Shown piece by piece: positions 28,201 to 36,879 of a stretch of 64,000 bases of DNA (position 1 is the stretch's first letter; each line of letters starts with the position of its first letter). Both the position numbers and the translations under genes were made by a program. The notes below the pieces were generated by a model. That model searched no databases, was not told the origin of the DNA, and worked only from the letters and a program-made list of their open reading frames with translations. Source of the stretch: Strix aluco. Taxonomy: Eukaryota; Chordata; Aves; Strigiformes; Strigidae. Location: positions 23,372,264 through 23,436,263 of the forward strand of contig NC_133931.1 of NCBI RefSeq assembly GCF_031877795.1, read 5' to 3'.

Positions 28201-31200
28201 TTTCAGTACAGAATTAATTGGCTAAAAAGTACATCTTTGCTCAGTTTTACTGAAATAATATTCTGAATGTTAAAGATGGTTTATCACTGCAGTTTTAATA
28301 ATCTGTTTTGCATTCTCTCTCCTTGACTTTAATTTTTGCTGCGTCTGATAAAGGATATCTATGGCATAATTTTTGTATGTTCTGTACTACCCTGTTGTAT
28401 CCATTTCTGGTTTTCACTCTTTCACCGCCTCACTTACTTGCTCCATCTGCTGCGTCTGTTAGACCAATTTGAGATCTGTGACATTCACACCAAGAAACTT
28501 TCTGGTTTTAAATAGAAGTGTTAATAAAATAAAAATCTGATTTGTAGCTAAAATACTTCTGCTGTCTTTTGTGCAGGCCTTTATTTTTAAAAATAACAAG
28601 TATCTAAACGTATTTTCATCCTTAATTTCCAGCATTAATAATGCCTTTGTTTAACCTTGTGACATCTAAAGACTTTGAATGTCTGCTAACTGAAAACTTC
28701 TGAAGAGAAAAAAAGGAAAGGAACATGTGTGATCTTCTAGACCCATACTGATTACATTGAGCAATGAGGCAATGAACAGCATATTATTTTGTAGCTTTAT
28801 AAGCAATTCAGAAGAACCAATTTTAATTTTGGAAAAGATTTGATCTCTTTCATTCTAAGTTTATTTGTAATGGAAGTACTGTAAACCTCTAACTGGGAAG
28901 ATGAGCATTCATTACTTAAATAGTCATCTGTTGATGGTATTCAGGTAGCTTGGACTAAAACAGAAATGTGAGAGAATGGTAAATATGCAGTTCATTTCTT
29001 ACACTGTTTCTGCTGAGTTTAACTGAATGCTGATTTGCTCAGCGTATTTTGTTAGAGTACTTGGGGGAGCATTTAAGCTTATTATAAGTTTAAATTTTTC
29101 AATCTATTTAGGAGATCAAGATGCCTGAATCCATGAAAAACAGTAAGAAATCCAGCATCCAACAAAAGCAGGTTAGTGAGTGAGAGAGTGTCTCTAAAAT
29201 GTAAATATAGTATCTTGCTTGCTAGTGGTGTTTAGCCCAACCTCTGTTTTTCTGGTTAGGAATACTCCTTAATAAATTTCATAGTGATTTCTTTGGGTAG
29301 GAAAAGGAACTAAACTTGAATTTTGGAAGGAAGAAGAGGGCAAGAAACATGTCTGAATAAAAATGTTATTTTAGTTCGGTGGGTTTAATGACAACTTGCT
29401 TCATTTTATTTGCTTTTTTTGCAAGTGTTTCTGAATGAGACATTTGAAGTTTACAGAAAGCCAGAATCTAAACAGAGATCAAGCTGTGTATATCCCCATG
29501 CAACTACTGATGTAGTTTACAGACTTGTACTTGGATTCCGCACTGGGATTGTTTATGCATTCATTTTCCCCTGTAGTTGGGAGTTGTACCCCTTTGCAAA
29601 TTTGACATGTTACCTGATAGGAATGTATACATATAGATATGTAAAAGATGTAATTCCAAGTTCATTGCTGGAATCAGTATTCATAGTTAATAATTCCTGA
29701 ATAGCTAAATGGCTAAAAGATGTTGCTTTTCCAAGTCATTTGTTGAATATGAGATAATAAATAAATGGAAAGGGAATAATGTAAAGTGAATTAAAATAAA
29801 TACCTCTATTACAGTGTGTGATTGGCCAAAGGGGAAATATTTCTAAAAGAGAGAGACCAAAATCTAATCTGAATTCAGAAAAAAAGTAATGTTGCTATAT
29901 CTTCAGAAACAGCACAAAACCAATCACTAACTGCTCCTCAATAAGCAAATCAATTAACCTGTGTGGTGGGTTTTCTTGCCACTTTCTTTCAAGTGCTCTG
30001 TATGTGCCACTGCTGGAGCAAGATTCCAGGTTAGGTGTGGCCTTCGGTATCCACAAATAACTTGGAAATAAGGGAGACAACACTTTGTGAATAGACTTGT
30101 ATCTGTGATGAAGGCTGAAGGAGCCTCACTGTGGTGCAGCTTTAGCAAGGACTAAGTTGTGCGGTACTCTGGGCTTGAGGCAATTGTTCTGACATACTTT
30201 ACCATACCTCCTCGACTGTGAGCAAGATGAACTGTGAATGCTCCCTCTGCATTTTTGTGAGGAGAGCAGCCTTGGACAGGGCAACATAAAACCACTGAGC
30301 TTATCAGCTGTGTCCTGCTGGTGCAACGTCTGGCTGCTGATATGAAACACGGTGAACTAAGAAAATGACAGCTGATAATTAGAATGGAGTTAAAGCAAGT
30401 CAAGGTATGCTGTTGCGTTAAACAGCCATTGTATGGCGTGCTATGCCTCATTTTATACAGCATATTTAAAGTGGCTTAGGTCTTCATGCACCAAACTGTT
30501 ATTAGATGGAGAATTAATATAAAATCTGAAAACATGCTTAGCTAACGTCTAAACACTGTGATTGCAATATTAAGGTTCTTAATGCTTCCCTTTCCTATTC
30601 CTCTATTTGCAAGACACTTGAAAAATGTATTAAAAGTTTATCTTTGTACATTCTCATTTGAAAGTGTTGTTTGAGTGGGGTCTTTATAATTTTGCCATTA
30701 GTATCCCCGAGAGTCTTACAAGTCTTTGCTCCAAATTGGCAAAAAGTTTAACTGACTGCTGTCCAAAGACACTGAAACCTTAAGCCAAATATTTTCTGCT
30801 GACTCATGAGAAGAAAATGTAACTTTGGTTTTCTTTGTGATCCTGTAGGAGCATAGTGATACTACTAGATCAGCATAACAGCCTGTAAATTCTTGTTTGA
30901 ACAGACAATCTTGTGCAGCAGTAAGATTCAGTAGGAGAATCAAGAACAATCTTTTTGAATTGAGATAAAAATGATTTAACTAGTGTGCAATAGTTGGACT
31001 TGCAGATAGGGAGGCTGTGCTGTAGAATCTGCCTGCATCTAGGCAATTTTGCTGTTATGTCTTTTAGAAACCTTGAGAAAAGAGGTATGAAAAAAAACTT
31101 CTACAGAGATAATTATGCAAAATTTGGTTCCAGTTTCCTAACGCCTTAATGTTAGTTATTGCAGTATGGTTGCCATAGCTTTGTGATAGACACTTTCAGT

Positions 31201-31930
31201 AGGGTTTTTCAGGACATTTACGTTACATATATATCAAAATACCATGTTGCAAGAAGAAGAAAAATCTGTGCCATAAATTTTCTTAGTACAACAGACAACT
31301 GCAGATACATGCGATGGAGTGGTATAGCTTGCCTGCTTATACCTTGGGTGCTTATAGTTGGCCTGCTTATACCTGCTGGGTGATGTGGTGTTAGGAGGTT
31401 TCAGACAGTACATGGTACCTTTTAGGAAAAGTAGACTTGAAAGATATCATTTATGCAGGTGTTATGGTTAAAGTTAAGAGTGCGTGATTAACAGCAGTCA
31501 ATCTAATTCAGAAGGCCTAGTAGGCAGTTAAAGTACCTGTCTGTATGTCTTTGTGGCCACTATAATGCCAAATAACATTGATGTCAGCACATCTGGAACG
31601 GCCATTCAATCTGCACCACATGTAGTATGTTGCAATAAGCCTTAAGAGCAGAAACAACTGTTCTTTTGTCCTATTCCAGCAGAAAAAACCAACCTGCTCT
31701 CTCTGAAAGCTCTTGGAGGGATCAACCACTGCACCTGAACAGTATCATGTCAGATTTTCTAGCTTATATTTGTATCTACCTATAATTATTGAAATGCATA
31801 TACTCTTTTTAACTGTTTATTTGTTTCATTGCAGGTACTTCATTCAGGGTTTATGTCAAGGAAAAGATTTTTGGTTAGGCCAAATGAAGACGACTGTGTA
31901 TTTGAGAAAATAAGAGAAGAGGACCTGTGA
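624..31930 (+). CDS. SNX31: Sorting nexin 31, whole gene (14 coding exons, 435 aa)
   Basis: SNX31 is a PX-FERM sorting nexin related to SNX17. The family binds PI3P on early endosomes and NPxY-type tails of cargo such as beta-integrins, sending them to recycling instead of degradation. Exons: 624-689, 770-844, 7315-7429, 8535-8599, 16878-16988, 20297-20387, 22028-22115, 23966-24035, 24570-24662, 25328-25531, 26082-26177, 27998-28075, 29112-29171, 31835-31930. All junctions are GT-AG, phases match, and there is no internal stop. The PX domain covers about residues 1-107 and carries the phosphoinositide-site pattern R37-Y38-S39, the PAFPPK loop (K62) and R75. FERM-like F1-F3 lobes follow to about residue 385, then a lysine/serine-rich linker and an acidic tail ending EEDL. 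Human SNX31, recalled at about 440 residues, is close in length and shares the tail. ATG 624 is chosen because the MKLHF start fits the family. Confidence 0.96.
690..769 (+). other. SNX31: SNX31 intron 1 (80 bases, GC-rich)
   Basis: A very short GC-rich intron runs from GTGGGC to TTGCAG inside the CpG island. Its G-runs resemble those that aid splicing of short GC-rich vertebrate introns. Confidence 0.85.
770..844 (+). CDS. SNX31: SNX31 coding exon 2
   Basis: Residues 23-47 (LYSVCLEGFLL...) hold the PX beta-strands and the R37-Y38-S39-Q40-L41 motif; the arginine is the 3-phosphate contact expected in this family. Acceptor cttgcag and donor CAG|gtgagg are both strong. Phase 0 on both sides. 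Confidence 0.95.
1233..1280. repeat. Simple repeat, A/C-rich (AACC/AAAC)n
   Basis: Short A-runs are followed by CCAACCAACC and CAAACAAAC units and then an A-run, giving an imperfect microsatellite just beyond the CpG island. Confidence 0.8.
5860..6050 (+). repeat. MIR-like SINE, degenerate
   Basis: The segment resembles the 3' two-thirds of MIR read on the + strand: a TCTGGCAA-like core, a pyrimidine stretch, GCAGAGATAATACTTTTC, then GACTTTGAAGAT...AAAGCACTCTATACTAGC. Many substitutions mark an ancient copy. The call rests on memory of the consensus. Confidence 0.45.
6590..6765 (-). repeat. Possible MIR-like SINE, minus strand
   Basis: AAAAATGAGGTAGGGACAGAG followed by CAGCTGATACAGCTGGAGGAAGAATCAAAC resembles the reverse complement of the MIR core. 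The resemblance is weak; an alignment could reject it. Confidence 0.3.
7315..7429 (+). CDS. SNX31: SNX31 coding exon 3
   Basis: Residues 48-85 plus the first base of codon 86 complete the PX core: PAFPPK at 57-62, then MADERQSQLEQYLQN. K62 and R75 are the expected lipid-site basic residues. Acceptor tttgcag; donor AATG|gtgagc, phase 1. Confidence 0.96.
7430..8534 (+). other. SNX31: SNX31 intron 3 (1.1 kb)
   Basis: No repeat, RNA gene or further exon was recognised. The intron ends in a clear polypyrimidine tract and TTTTTCAG. Confidence 0.7.
8535..8599 (+). CDS. SNX31: SNX31 coding exon 4
   Basis: This exon completes residue 86 and runs to 107 (VTLDSNITHSEVFIGFFRKL), the last PX helix. Donor CAG|gtaagt is the perfect consensus. 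Phase 0. Confidence 0.95.
8600..16877 (+). other. SNX31: SNX31 intron 4 (8.3 kb)
   Basis: This is the largest SNX31 intron. It holds a short CR1 tail at about 9,637-9,691 and a TATC/AT-rich patch near 13,261-13,280. I recognised no exon or RNA gene in the rest. Confidence 0.6.
9637..9691 (+). mobile_element. CR1 LINE 3'-end fragment
   Basis: TTGGACTAGATGATCTTCAAGG, then TCCTTTCCAACC and ATTCTGTGATT, is the conserved 3' end of avian CR1, including its terminal ATTCTRTG unit. Only this short truncated tail is recognisable. It is the best single sign that the genome is avian. Confidence 0.9.
16878..16988 (+). CDS. SNX31: SNX31 coding exon 5
   Basis: Residues 108-144 begin the FERM-like F1 (ubiquitin-fold) lobe. 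The strand pair DTFKIQTQTAFLDVYLADG then TSDTAERILE follows the human order closely. Acceptor ctaacag; donor GAG|gtaatg; phase 0. Confidence 0.95.
16989..20296 (+). other. SNX31: SNX31 intron 5 (3.3 kb)
   Basis: No exon, RNA gene or recognisable transposon was seen. Several open frames on the minus strand near 17.6-18.3 kb have no recognisable domain. Confidence 0.6.
20297..20387 (+). CDS. SNX31: SNX31 coding exon 6
   Basis: Residues 145-174 plus one base continue F1: MGLSRELIKYFSLFFF matches the GLCRELLGYFGLFL segment of human SNX31. Donor TCTG|gtaagt, phase 1. Confidence 0.94.
20388..22027 (+). other. SNX31: SNX31 intron 6 (1.6 kb)
   Basis: Two short T-runs near 20,430 and 21,600 are the only notable features. 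No exon or mobile element was recognised. Confidence 0.65.
22028..22115 (+). CDS. SNX31: SNX31 coding exon 7
   Basis: The exon completes a split valine codon and encodes VKKVAEFELPYVSLQSM through KLGIRK, the end of F1. FELPYVSL is identical to the human segment. It ends in phase 2 at TG|gtgagc, with the tryptophan codon completed by the next exon. Confidence 0.95.
22116..23965 (+). other. SNX31: SNX31 intron 7 (1.85 kb)
   Basis: No recognisable exon, RNA gene or transposon was seen. A T-run lies at about 23,832-23,842. Confidence 0.65.
23966..24035 (+). CDS. SNX31: SNX31 coding exon 8
   Basis: This exon completes W and encodes YMDPSLDTLLMDCRASLNLL...YMQ, the first F2 (acyl-CoA-binding-like) helices, ending at residue 227. 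Acceptor ggaaaag has a weak polypyrimidine tract. Donor CAG|gtaaaa; phase 0. Confidence 0.94.
24036..24569 (+). other. SNX31: SNX31 intron 8 (0.5 kb)
   Basis: A short AT-rich intron with nothing else recognised. Confidence 0.7.
24570..24662 (+). CDS. SNX31: SNX31 coding exon 9
   Basis: Residues 228-258 (AIQEVKRNWLKPTERQMQEL...) form charged F2 helices aligning with the human AIQDIEKGWAKPTQAQ segment. Donor AAG|gtaaaa; phase 0 on both sides. Confidence 0.94.
24663..25327 (+). other. SNX31: SNX31 intron 9, with poly-C tract
   Basis: This 0.67-kb intron carries a 30-base C run about 70 bases before the next exon. No other recognised element is present. Confidence 0.7.
25230..25259 (+). repeat. 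Poly-C tract (30 C)
   Basis: An uninterrupted run of 30 cytosines follows CCCCCCACTACCCG and precedes GCTCCAG. The minus strand is G30, expected to form quadruplexes. The counted length is unreliable because such runs are error-prone in sequencing and assembly. Confidence 0.95.
25328..25531 (+). CDS. SNX31: SNX31 coding exon 10
   Basis: Residues 259-326 are the longest exon and open the F3 (PTB/PH-like) lobe that contacts NPxY cargo in SNX17. It reads FLELIREVQFYGYIRLDPC, then CDYPEEGCSADIYVGNNEI and RLRIWQVAFL. The DPCxCDYPE and VGNNEI blocks match human SNX31. Donor CTT|gtaagt; phase 0. Confidence 0.96.
25532..26081 (+). other. SNX31: SNX31 intron 10 (0.55 kb)
   Basis: Nothing recognised apart from a very long T-rich polypyrimidine tract before the acceptor (about 26,061-26,079). 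Confidence 0.7.
26082..26177 (+). CDS. SNX31: SNX31 coding exon 11
   Basis: Residues 327-358 continue F3 (ELLFEYNDSGTWQWIVLYTKQ region). The WQW...YTKQ block is the family hallmark of the closing F3 strands. Donor CAG|gttagt; phase 0. Confidence 0.95.
26178..27997 (+). other. SNX31: SNX31 intron 11 (1.8 kb)
   Basis: No exon, RNA gene or recognisable transposon was seen. Confidence 0.65.
27998..28075 (+). CDS. SNX31: SNX31 coding exon 12
   Basis: Residues 359-384 (AFLLSSCLKKMISEQMMKA...) form the final F3 helix. AFLLSSCLKKMISE is identical to human. Acceptor ctttag; donor ATG|gtgagc; phase 0. Confidence 0.96.
28076..29111 (+). other. SNX31: SNX31 intron 12 (1.0 kb)
   Basis: AT-rich; no recognisable element. 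Confidence 0.65.
29112..29171 (+). CDS. SNX31: SNX31 coding exon 13
   Basis: Residues 385-404 (EIKMPESMKNSKKSSIQQKQ) are a lysine/serine/glutamine-rich linker, probably disordered. It diverges more from human than the folded parts but keeps the EI/V-PE and IQQ positions. Donor CAG|gttagt; phase 0. Confidence 0.93.
29172..31834 (+). other. SNX31: SNX31 intron 13 (2.7 kb)
   Basis: No exon or RNA gene was recognised. A small local duplication lies at 31,331-31,373. An open frame at 29,410-29,700 looks like chance. Confidence 0.6.
31331..31373 (+). repeat. Small direct repeat, unit GCCTGCTTATACC
   Basis: The 13-base word GCCTGCTTATACC occurs at 31,331-31,343 and again at 31,361-31,373, with GTGCTTATAG between. 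This looks like a partly decayed tandem duplication with a period near 15-30 bases. Confidence 0.7.
31835..31930 (+). CDS. SNX31: SNX31 coding exon 14 (terminal)
   Basis: Residues 405-435 and the TGA stop: VLHSGFMSRKRFLVRP, then NEDDCVFEKIREEDL. The acidic tail matches the human KDDCVFGNIKEEDL end. Acceptor cattgcag is strong. Confidence 0.96.
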   Translation, partial: VLHSGFMSRKRFLVRPNEDDCVFEKIREEDL

Positions 31931-31975
31931 TAATTTATTTTAGATACTGTCTTTCAAAATGAATTGTCTGTGAAT

Positions 31976-31981
31976 AATAAA
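31976..31981 (+). terminator. SNX31: SNX31 polyadenylation signal AATAAA
   Basis: AATAAA lies 46 bases after the stop, followed by GTTGTTG about 10 bases on, which implies a very short 3' UTR with cleavage near 31,995-32,005. Longer 3' ends cannot be excluded. Confidence 0.75.
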
Positions 31982-32004
31982 CCCGTTGTTGAAACATTGA
32001 ATTA

Positions 32005-33095
32005 TAAGGGGAAAAAAAAATCCTCAGTGTAATTCCTTGCCTTTGCAGTGTTCTTTTAGTAGTTACAACTCTAGCAAGCCAGTTTGAATGGGTGCTGAGA
32101 ATCTGGAGATGTCTTGCATAAATGCTTTTTGGGCTTTTTTTCCCCTAGACTGAAATTGTTGAGGCAGAAAGGAGAGGGTTAATTAGAAATGGTGGTACAA
32201 CATTAGAGGAGGAACAAGTATTTACATACCAGTTTATGTTTCTGTGAGTATTGGTGTAATTATTGTGATGGCTGAGCAGGCTCTTGCCCATCCAGACATT
32301 GTCTGGAAAAGGCAGGTATCTCCTGTGATCATTCCCCTTACCAGGACCAGTCATTCCTTCCCAGCAGAACAGACTGTTGTGGTGCCCTTATTGACCTGCG
32401 GAGAGACATCAGCGCTGATGCAAAAGCTGCCGGGCTTTGGAGAACGAAGGTATTCGTTTGCTCTCCAGCAGAGCAGTGGGGAGGGCTATCAGTTCAATGT
32501 GTGTAGCTGGGCTTCAGAAATTGTGCTGTTTTATACTGATGACCCTGGGGTAAGCAAGTACCTGCTGTAGCTGGGTAAAGGGGGACGTGCCCACACCACA
32601 TCCCTGTGCTGCTTCCTACTGCAGGAAGACTGAAGTGCCTAAACCATGATATTCGGTACCAGGCTTGAAGGATCTTTGACTCTTCTTAGGGTCCTCGCTT
32701 TGAAAGGCAGGATCAAGTGTGAGAACCAGGGAAAGGAAGTGAAAATTTAAAAAAAAACCCAAACCTCACACGAATGTTTTTGGGGAAGTCAAATAACTTT
32801 GTTAACATTTTCCCCATTTACTTATGCTCCCAGAACCTTGCTGCTGAAGGGGCTCCAGGGGCAGAGGTCCTGCACTCTTGCCTGAATTTTTAGCTTGATG
32901 ATTTTGTGGTGTTATAGGGGTAGCGCACAGAGCAGCATCGAAAATAAAGCTCCCCTGAAAGGCATTTTTTTGAGAGTTTTGTGGCATTTCCTTTATTTAA
33001 CGAAAACCATCAACTGTTTAAAATTTGTGACCTTTTTTTTTCTATAAATCAGAGACCTGCTTCTCTTCATTGAAGCTGCTCCTTTCTCTTCTCGC
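32005..33095 (+). other. SNX31-ANKRD46 intergenic spacer
   Basis: About 1.1 kb separates the SNX31 poly(A) site from the next CpG island. A TATAAAT at 33,043-33,049 lies just before the island. No repeat or gene was recognised. Confidence 0.55.
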
Positions 33096-33647
33096 TGTTG
33101 TTTTCCTGCCTCTCAGCTGCCTGTGGTCGCGTCCCTGCCTGTCCCGTCTCTGTGCCTCCCTCCCGCCGGGGGGGGGATGGCCGCGGCCCTCCCTCTCGTG
33201 GCAGAGTTCATCTCCCCGCTGCTGCTGGAGGCCGCCCACACACCAGCTGGGGAAGGATTTCAAACGCAAAGGCAGGGTTGTCAACAGCGTCCTGTCAGAG
33301 CCGGAGGAGGCCGCGTCTCGCCCAGCCCGGCCCTGGGGAGGCGGCAGCCCTGCGAGGAGCGGCGTCGCTGCGGCCGGCCTCCTCCCCCCGGCCAGGGACG
33401 GCCCCCTCACCGCTACCCGCCGGACCGCGGCAGGCGCCCTCAGGGGAGCGCTGGGCGGGCGGGGCGGGGCCGGGCCCCTACCTCCGGGCCTAGGCTCGCG
33501 CTGGCTGGGAGGCCGGCCCGGCCGCTCCCCCTGGGGGCGGTGCGCCCGCGGCTTGGCACCCCCCGCCCCTCCCCGCTTCGCCCGTAGCAGCAGCCCCGGC
33601 CGGCGGGGGCGGGGCCCCGCCCCAGGGCGCCCGGCGGCGGCCTCCGC

Positions 33648-33661
33648 CCAGCAGGGGGCGC
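33648..33661 (+). promoter_or_regulatory. CTCF core motif, full consensus match
   Basis: CCAGCAGGGGGCGC matches CCASYAGRKGGCRS at every position on the plus strand. It lies about 90 bases before the candidate first-exon donor, at the likely ANKRD46 promoter. GC-rich DNA raises the chance of random matches, but a full 14-base match is unusual. Confidence 0.6.
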
Positions 33662-33664
33662 GCG

Positions 33665-33754
33665 CGGCCTCTCCGCCCCGCCTCTGCCGCCGCCAGCTTG
33701 CCCGACCGACCCCGCGCGCCCTCCGCGTGCCAAGCCGCCGCCGCCGAGGGGCAG
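33665..33754 (+). other. ANKRD46: Candidate non-coding first exon of ANKRD46
   Basis: GAGGGGCAG|gtacgg at 33,754/33,755 is a good donor in the middle of the island. Joined to the acceptor at 47,318 it gives a 13.6-kb 5' intron and a 5' UTR with no ATG in the proposed exon. The 5' boundary is a guess. A second possible donor is GGG|gtgagg near 33,916. Confidence 0.4.
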
Positions 33755-33819
33755 GTACGGCGGGGAGGGGGCGGTGTCCACCCGCCCGTCCGCGGGGAGA
33801 GGGGCGCGGTCGGTCGGTC

Positions 33820-33844
33820 GGGGAGGGGAGGGGAGGGGAGGGGT
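33820..33844 (+). repeat. (GGGGA)n tract, G-quadruplex candidate
   Basis: Five GGGG runs separated by single A or T bases follow a (GGTC)n run just downstream of the candidate exon. Four-run G tracts with one-base loops are strong quadruplex formers. Confidence 0.8.
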
Positions 33845-34663
33845 GGCGCCGGCCGGTGCGTGTGGCGGCCCGGGCCCTGCTGAGCGCTGCGCGTTCGACG
33901 CAGCGCGGAGCGGGGGGTGAGGAGCAGCGTCGGGGGAGGCACCGGCACAGCCCGCCCCGAGGCCGTGACGCCCTCGCCGGAGCGGCGGCGGGGAGCGGAC
34001 GGCCGCGGCCCCAGCGCTGCCCCCAGCCCCGCGGCGGGGCCGTGCGGCGGCTCGGCTGGGAGCGGGGCCGGGGGGCGCCGCGGTAGGGCCCGAAAACCGG
34101 CGGCAGGGCCCGGCGGTGACAGCCACGGCAAGCGGCGACAAAAGCGACGTGGGGCCCAGGCAGCGCCCGGTCCGAGGCCTGACGAGGTGGAGCCGAGTCG
34201 GTGCTGTTCGGTGGGAGGAAGCGAGTGCCCTGCCAGCATTTATGGCGGGAAGGGAGGGAAATGGGGACGGGAAGGCGGCTGCCCTCCTCCTAGGGCGTTC
34301 AGAAGTAGGCAGCCCCTGCGGCGTGCTGCTTGGGAACATACTTTTTAGGAGAAAGCAGTGAAAATAAGAGGCAATACGTATTTTTGCCGGAAGAGCTTTT
34401 TTAACCTGTCCTCAAAACTGTCTTTGATAATTACTGTTTTTAAGGGAAGTGGAGTAGTTATCTTTGTTTTCTAGACAACACTAAAGCTTTTGACCAGCTG
34501 CTGCAAAGGAAATTGTTATTGCACTGAAAAGATAGGGATAGCCCCCGAATTGTAGAGAGGATGGAGAAGTAACTTAGAGACAAACTATGGTGAGTAATAT
34601 TGAAAAGAAAATCCATCAAATCTGAGTATAAAAGATTATAAAAGTAGTTCTTTGAAGATCTGT

Positions 34664-35366
34664 CTTGAGACCAATCTTAATAAGTATTTAATAAAGATCT
34701 TGATGTAGCAATTAAAACTTTACTGTTTTAATTTGGTAGTGATGAAGAGTCAGGAGGCATTGGCAATATAGAAGAGAGTTACAGTACTACCCAGAAAGAA
34801 CTGGGTGATCCTGAGAACTAGAGTATGAAATAAGTACAATAACAATTTAAAAAACAAGGGTTTGCAGTTGCAAACATGTAAACACACAATTTACAGAAGA
34901 AATTCTTATTGGTTGAAAGCAATACAAAACCAGAATATGTGTTAGGTAGTTACAAGATACACAATTGTAGAAAAAGTGAATGCTGACCTGTGATGATCCA
35001 GAAAAACAAGTTACTATTAACCATGAACAAAACTCTAGAATACTTTGTGTAATGTTAATAATTCTCAGGTAAAATGGTAAAGTGGAACAGATGCAGGAAG
35101 ATGTGCCTAGGACAGGTAGCTAAATTAAGAGTGTTGTGAAAGAAGCATTTGGCTATTTTAGTTCTGCAGAATAAAGGTCTTTTTTGCTTTCTATTGAACC
35201 ATCGAGGTAAACACTGTGAAGGGAATAAATTGAGCCAAAGAATGATGTCAATACATGAATAATTTAACATAGATTTAAGGAGTAATAATATATGAAAATT
35301 TCTAACCATCAGAGAGCACCGATGTTCAGGAGCAGCCTTCCAAAAGGTCAAGGAGGAGCAAAAACC
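34664..35366 (+). mobile_element. CR1 LINE, degenerate, sense
   Basis: The segment follows the CR1 ORF2-to-3' UTR order: GAGACCAATCTTAATAAG, then GGAGGCATTGGCAATATAGAAGAG, and finally TTTCTAACCATCAGAGAG and AGCAGCCTTCCAAAAGG. Many substitutions and stops make it a fossil. It probably descends from an ancient amniote CR1 lineage. Confidence 0.75.
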
Positions 35367-36879
35367 CAACACTTTTTACATGGAATGTGACTGGTTTGTA
35401 AAAGTAATGCTTTTGTTTGCTGCAGCAGGGGACTAAGCTTAGTGTTATCTGTAGACTTTAGATCTGTTTTTCTTGTTTGTTTGTTTGTAAAATAGATGTT
35501 AAATGTGTTTTTTAGAAGAAAGATATAATAATGTTTGCAGTCTGAATGGTGACAATCAGAAAATGACACTGGCTAATTGCTCTTTTTTTGAGTTGAAGAG
35601 AAGGTAGTGGAGAGTAAGCTGAGATGAGTCAAAGGCTGAAGTGTAGTATGTGCATCTGCTGTCTTCTTACCAGAGGAATGTTAGTTTGTCTCTGCAAGAG
35701 GGGACTATAAAAATCAATTCTGATCTGCACTCAATGCTAGTTTTCCTCCCGGCAGGTTTTGGTATCCTTAACTTAGCGCTGCCGCATCAGCAAGAGCGAG
35801 GGATTCTGAGTGATGCCTTAAGTTGACTGTATTATCCCACCTCATATTCTTGTGCAGTCAGTTTCTGAATACATGTGGCCTTGAAGTCCTCATCTGCAGC
35901 CCAGGACCCGACATACCTGGTCATCCAAGGAGTGAACTACTAGTGGTTCTTGTAGGGATTTGGGTATGCTGGAATTTTGAGGGCTGTTTCTCTTTTCTTT
36001 TGATCAGTCTGTCAGTTGGTTGCCTCCCACATGATCTCAGTTGTAGATGCTCCACTTCCAGATGGGTCTGTTAATAGGCACATAAACTATTTCAGAGGGC
36101 ATTGATTTGCACACAGTATGTGAAATACATGATCCCTGATGCAGTCAGCTTTCATGGCATGCTGTTAGTGTAGATGACAGGCTGACAGGCCTGTTCCACG
36201 GAATTTTGATCGTTGGTGTTTACTGAAATTCTGCTGTCGCTTAAGTCAAGAGCACAAATACTGTTCAGATTTGTTGTGGTTTGTTTTGCTATTTAAAGAT
36301 GATACTTACTAAATACACGGAAGAAAGTTTGATCTCATGCAGTACCTCACTGGAGCCATATCTATACTTATAGAACTTAGATTCTGGCTTTAGTTCATGT
36401 ATCAACACCACTTTTCCAAGTAGCATTTCTTTATCAATAAAATTTCAGTTGACTAAGTGGAACAGAGCTGCTTAAACACCAGTTTTGTCGCTGAGCAAAT
36501 TTCTCACATCCGAGTAATGCAGCTACATCAGCTGAATTTTATAACATAAAGTTAAAGGCATCTTTTAATGTTTGTTGATGGGGTTATATTCTTCAGCATG
36601 CTCAAGACCCCTTATAAGTGTTAGACCAGCAATAATAGATGGTGACAGAGAAAGGGCAGCAGCACATTTCAGGGAAGGTTCCTGGTGTATGGTTTTCCCA
36701 TGGGTGGTGCAGAATGCTTGTCTGTCTTCTTCACCTCCACATTTTGTGTGCAGAGAAGTGTATGTCTGTCCTTGCTGTGTGATAGTATGTTAGGGACTGG
36801 TTCTGCCTGAGTTTGGATACATTTTTAGAGGTTTACTACATCTAAGGCTTGTCAGCTTTTATGGAAGTTTACCGAGTAG

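Larger units (their letters stand above)
33100..34350 (+). promoter_or_regulatory. ANKRD46: CpG island, probable ANKRD46 promoter
   Basis: This is the strongest CpG island of the window, very dense in CG from about 33,320 to 34,160, with GC boxes on both strands. It follows SNX31 and precedes the ANKRD46 coding exons in the same orientation, so it is the natural ANKRD46 promoter. Candidate minus-strand donors (GGTGAGG read at about 33,405 and GGTAGGG at about 33,477) mean divergent transcription is possible. Long open frames here are expected from base composition and show no protein domain. Confidence 0.75.

Noticed and set aside
29410-29700. A 96-codon frame in SNX31 intron 13, considered as an extra exon
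   Set aside because: No homology and no suitable acceptor and donor in phase. The SNX31 reading frame is complete without it.
33070-34086. A 338-codon open frame on the + strand and 249-299-codon frames on the minus strand in the CpG island
   Set aside because: Stop codons are rare in GC-rich DNA. The translations are proline/arginine/glycine-rich with no domain, and frames are open in all directions.
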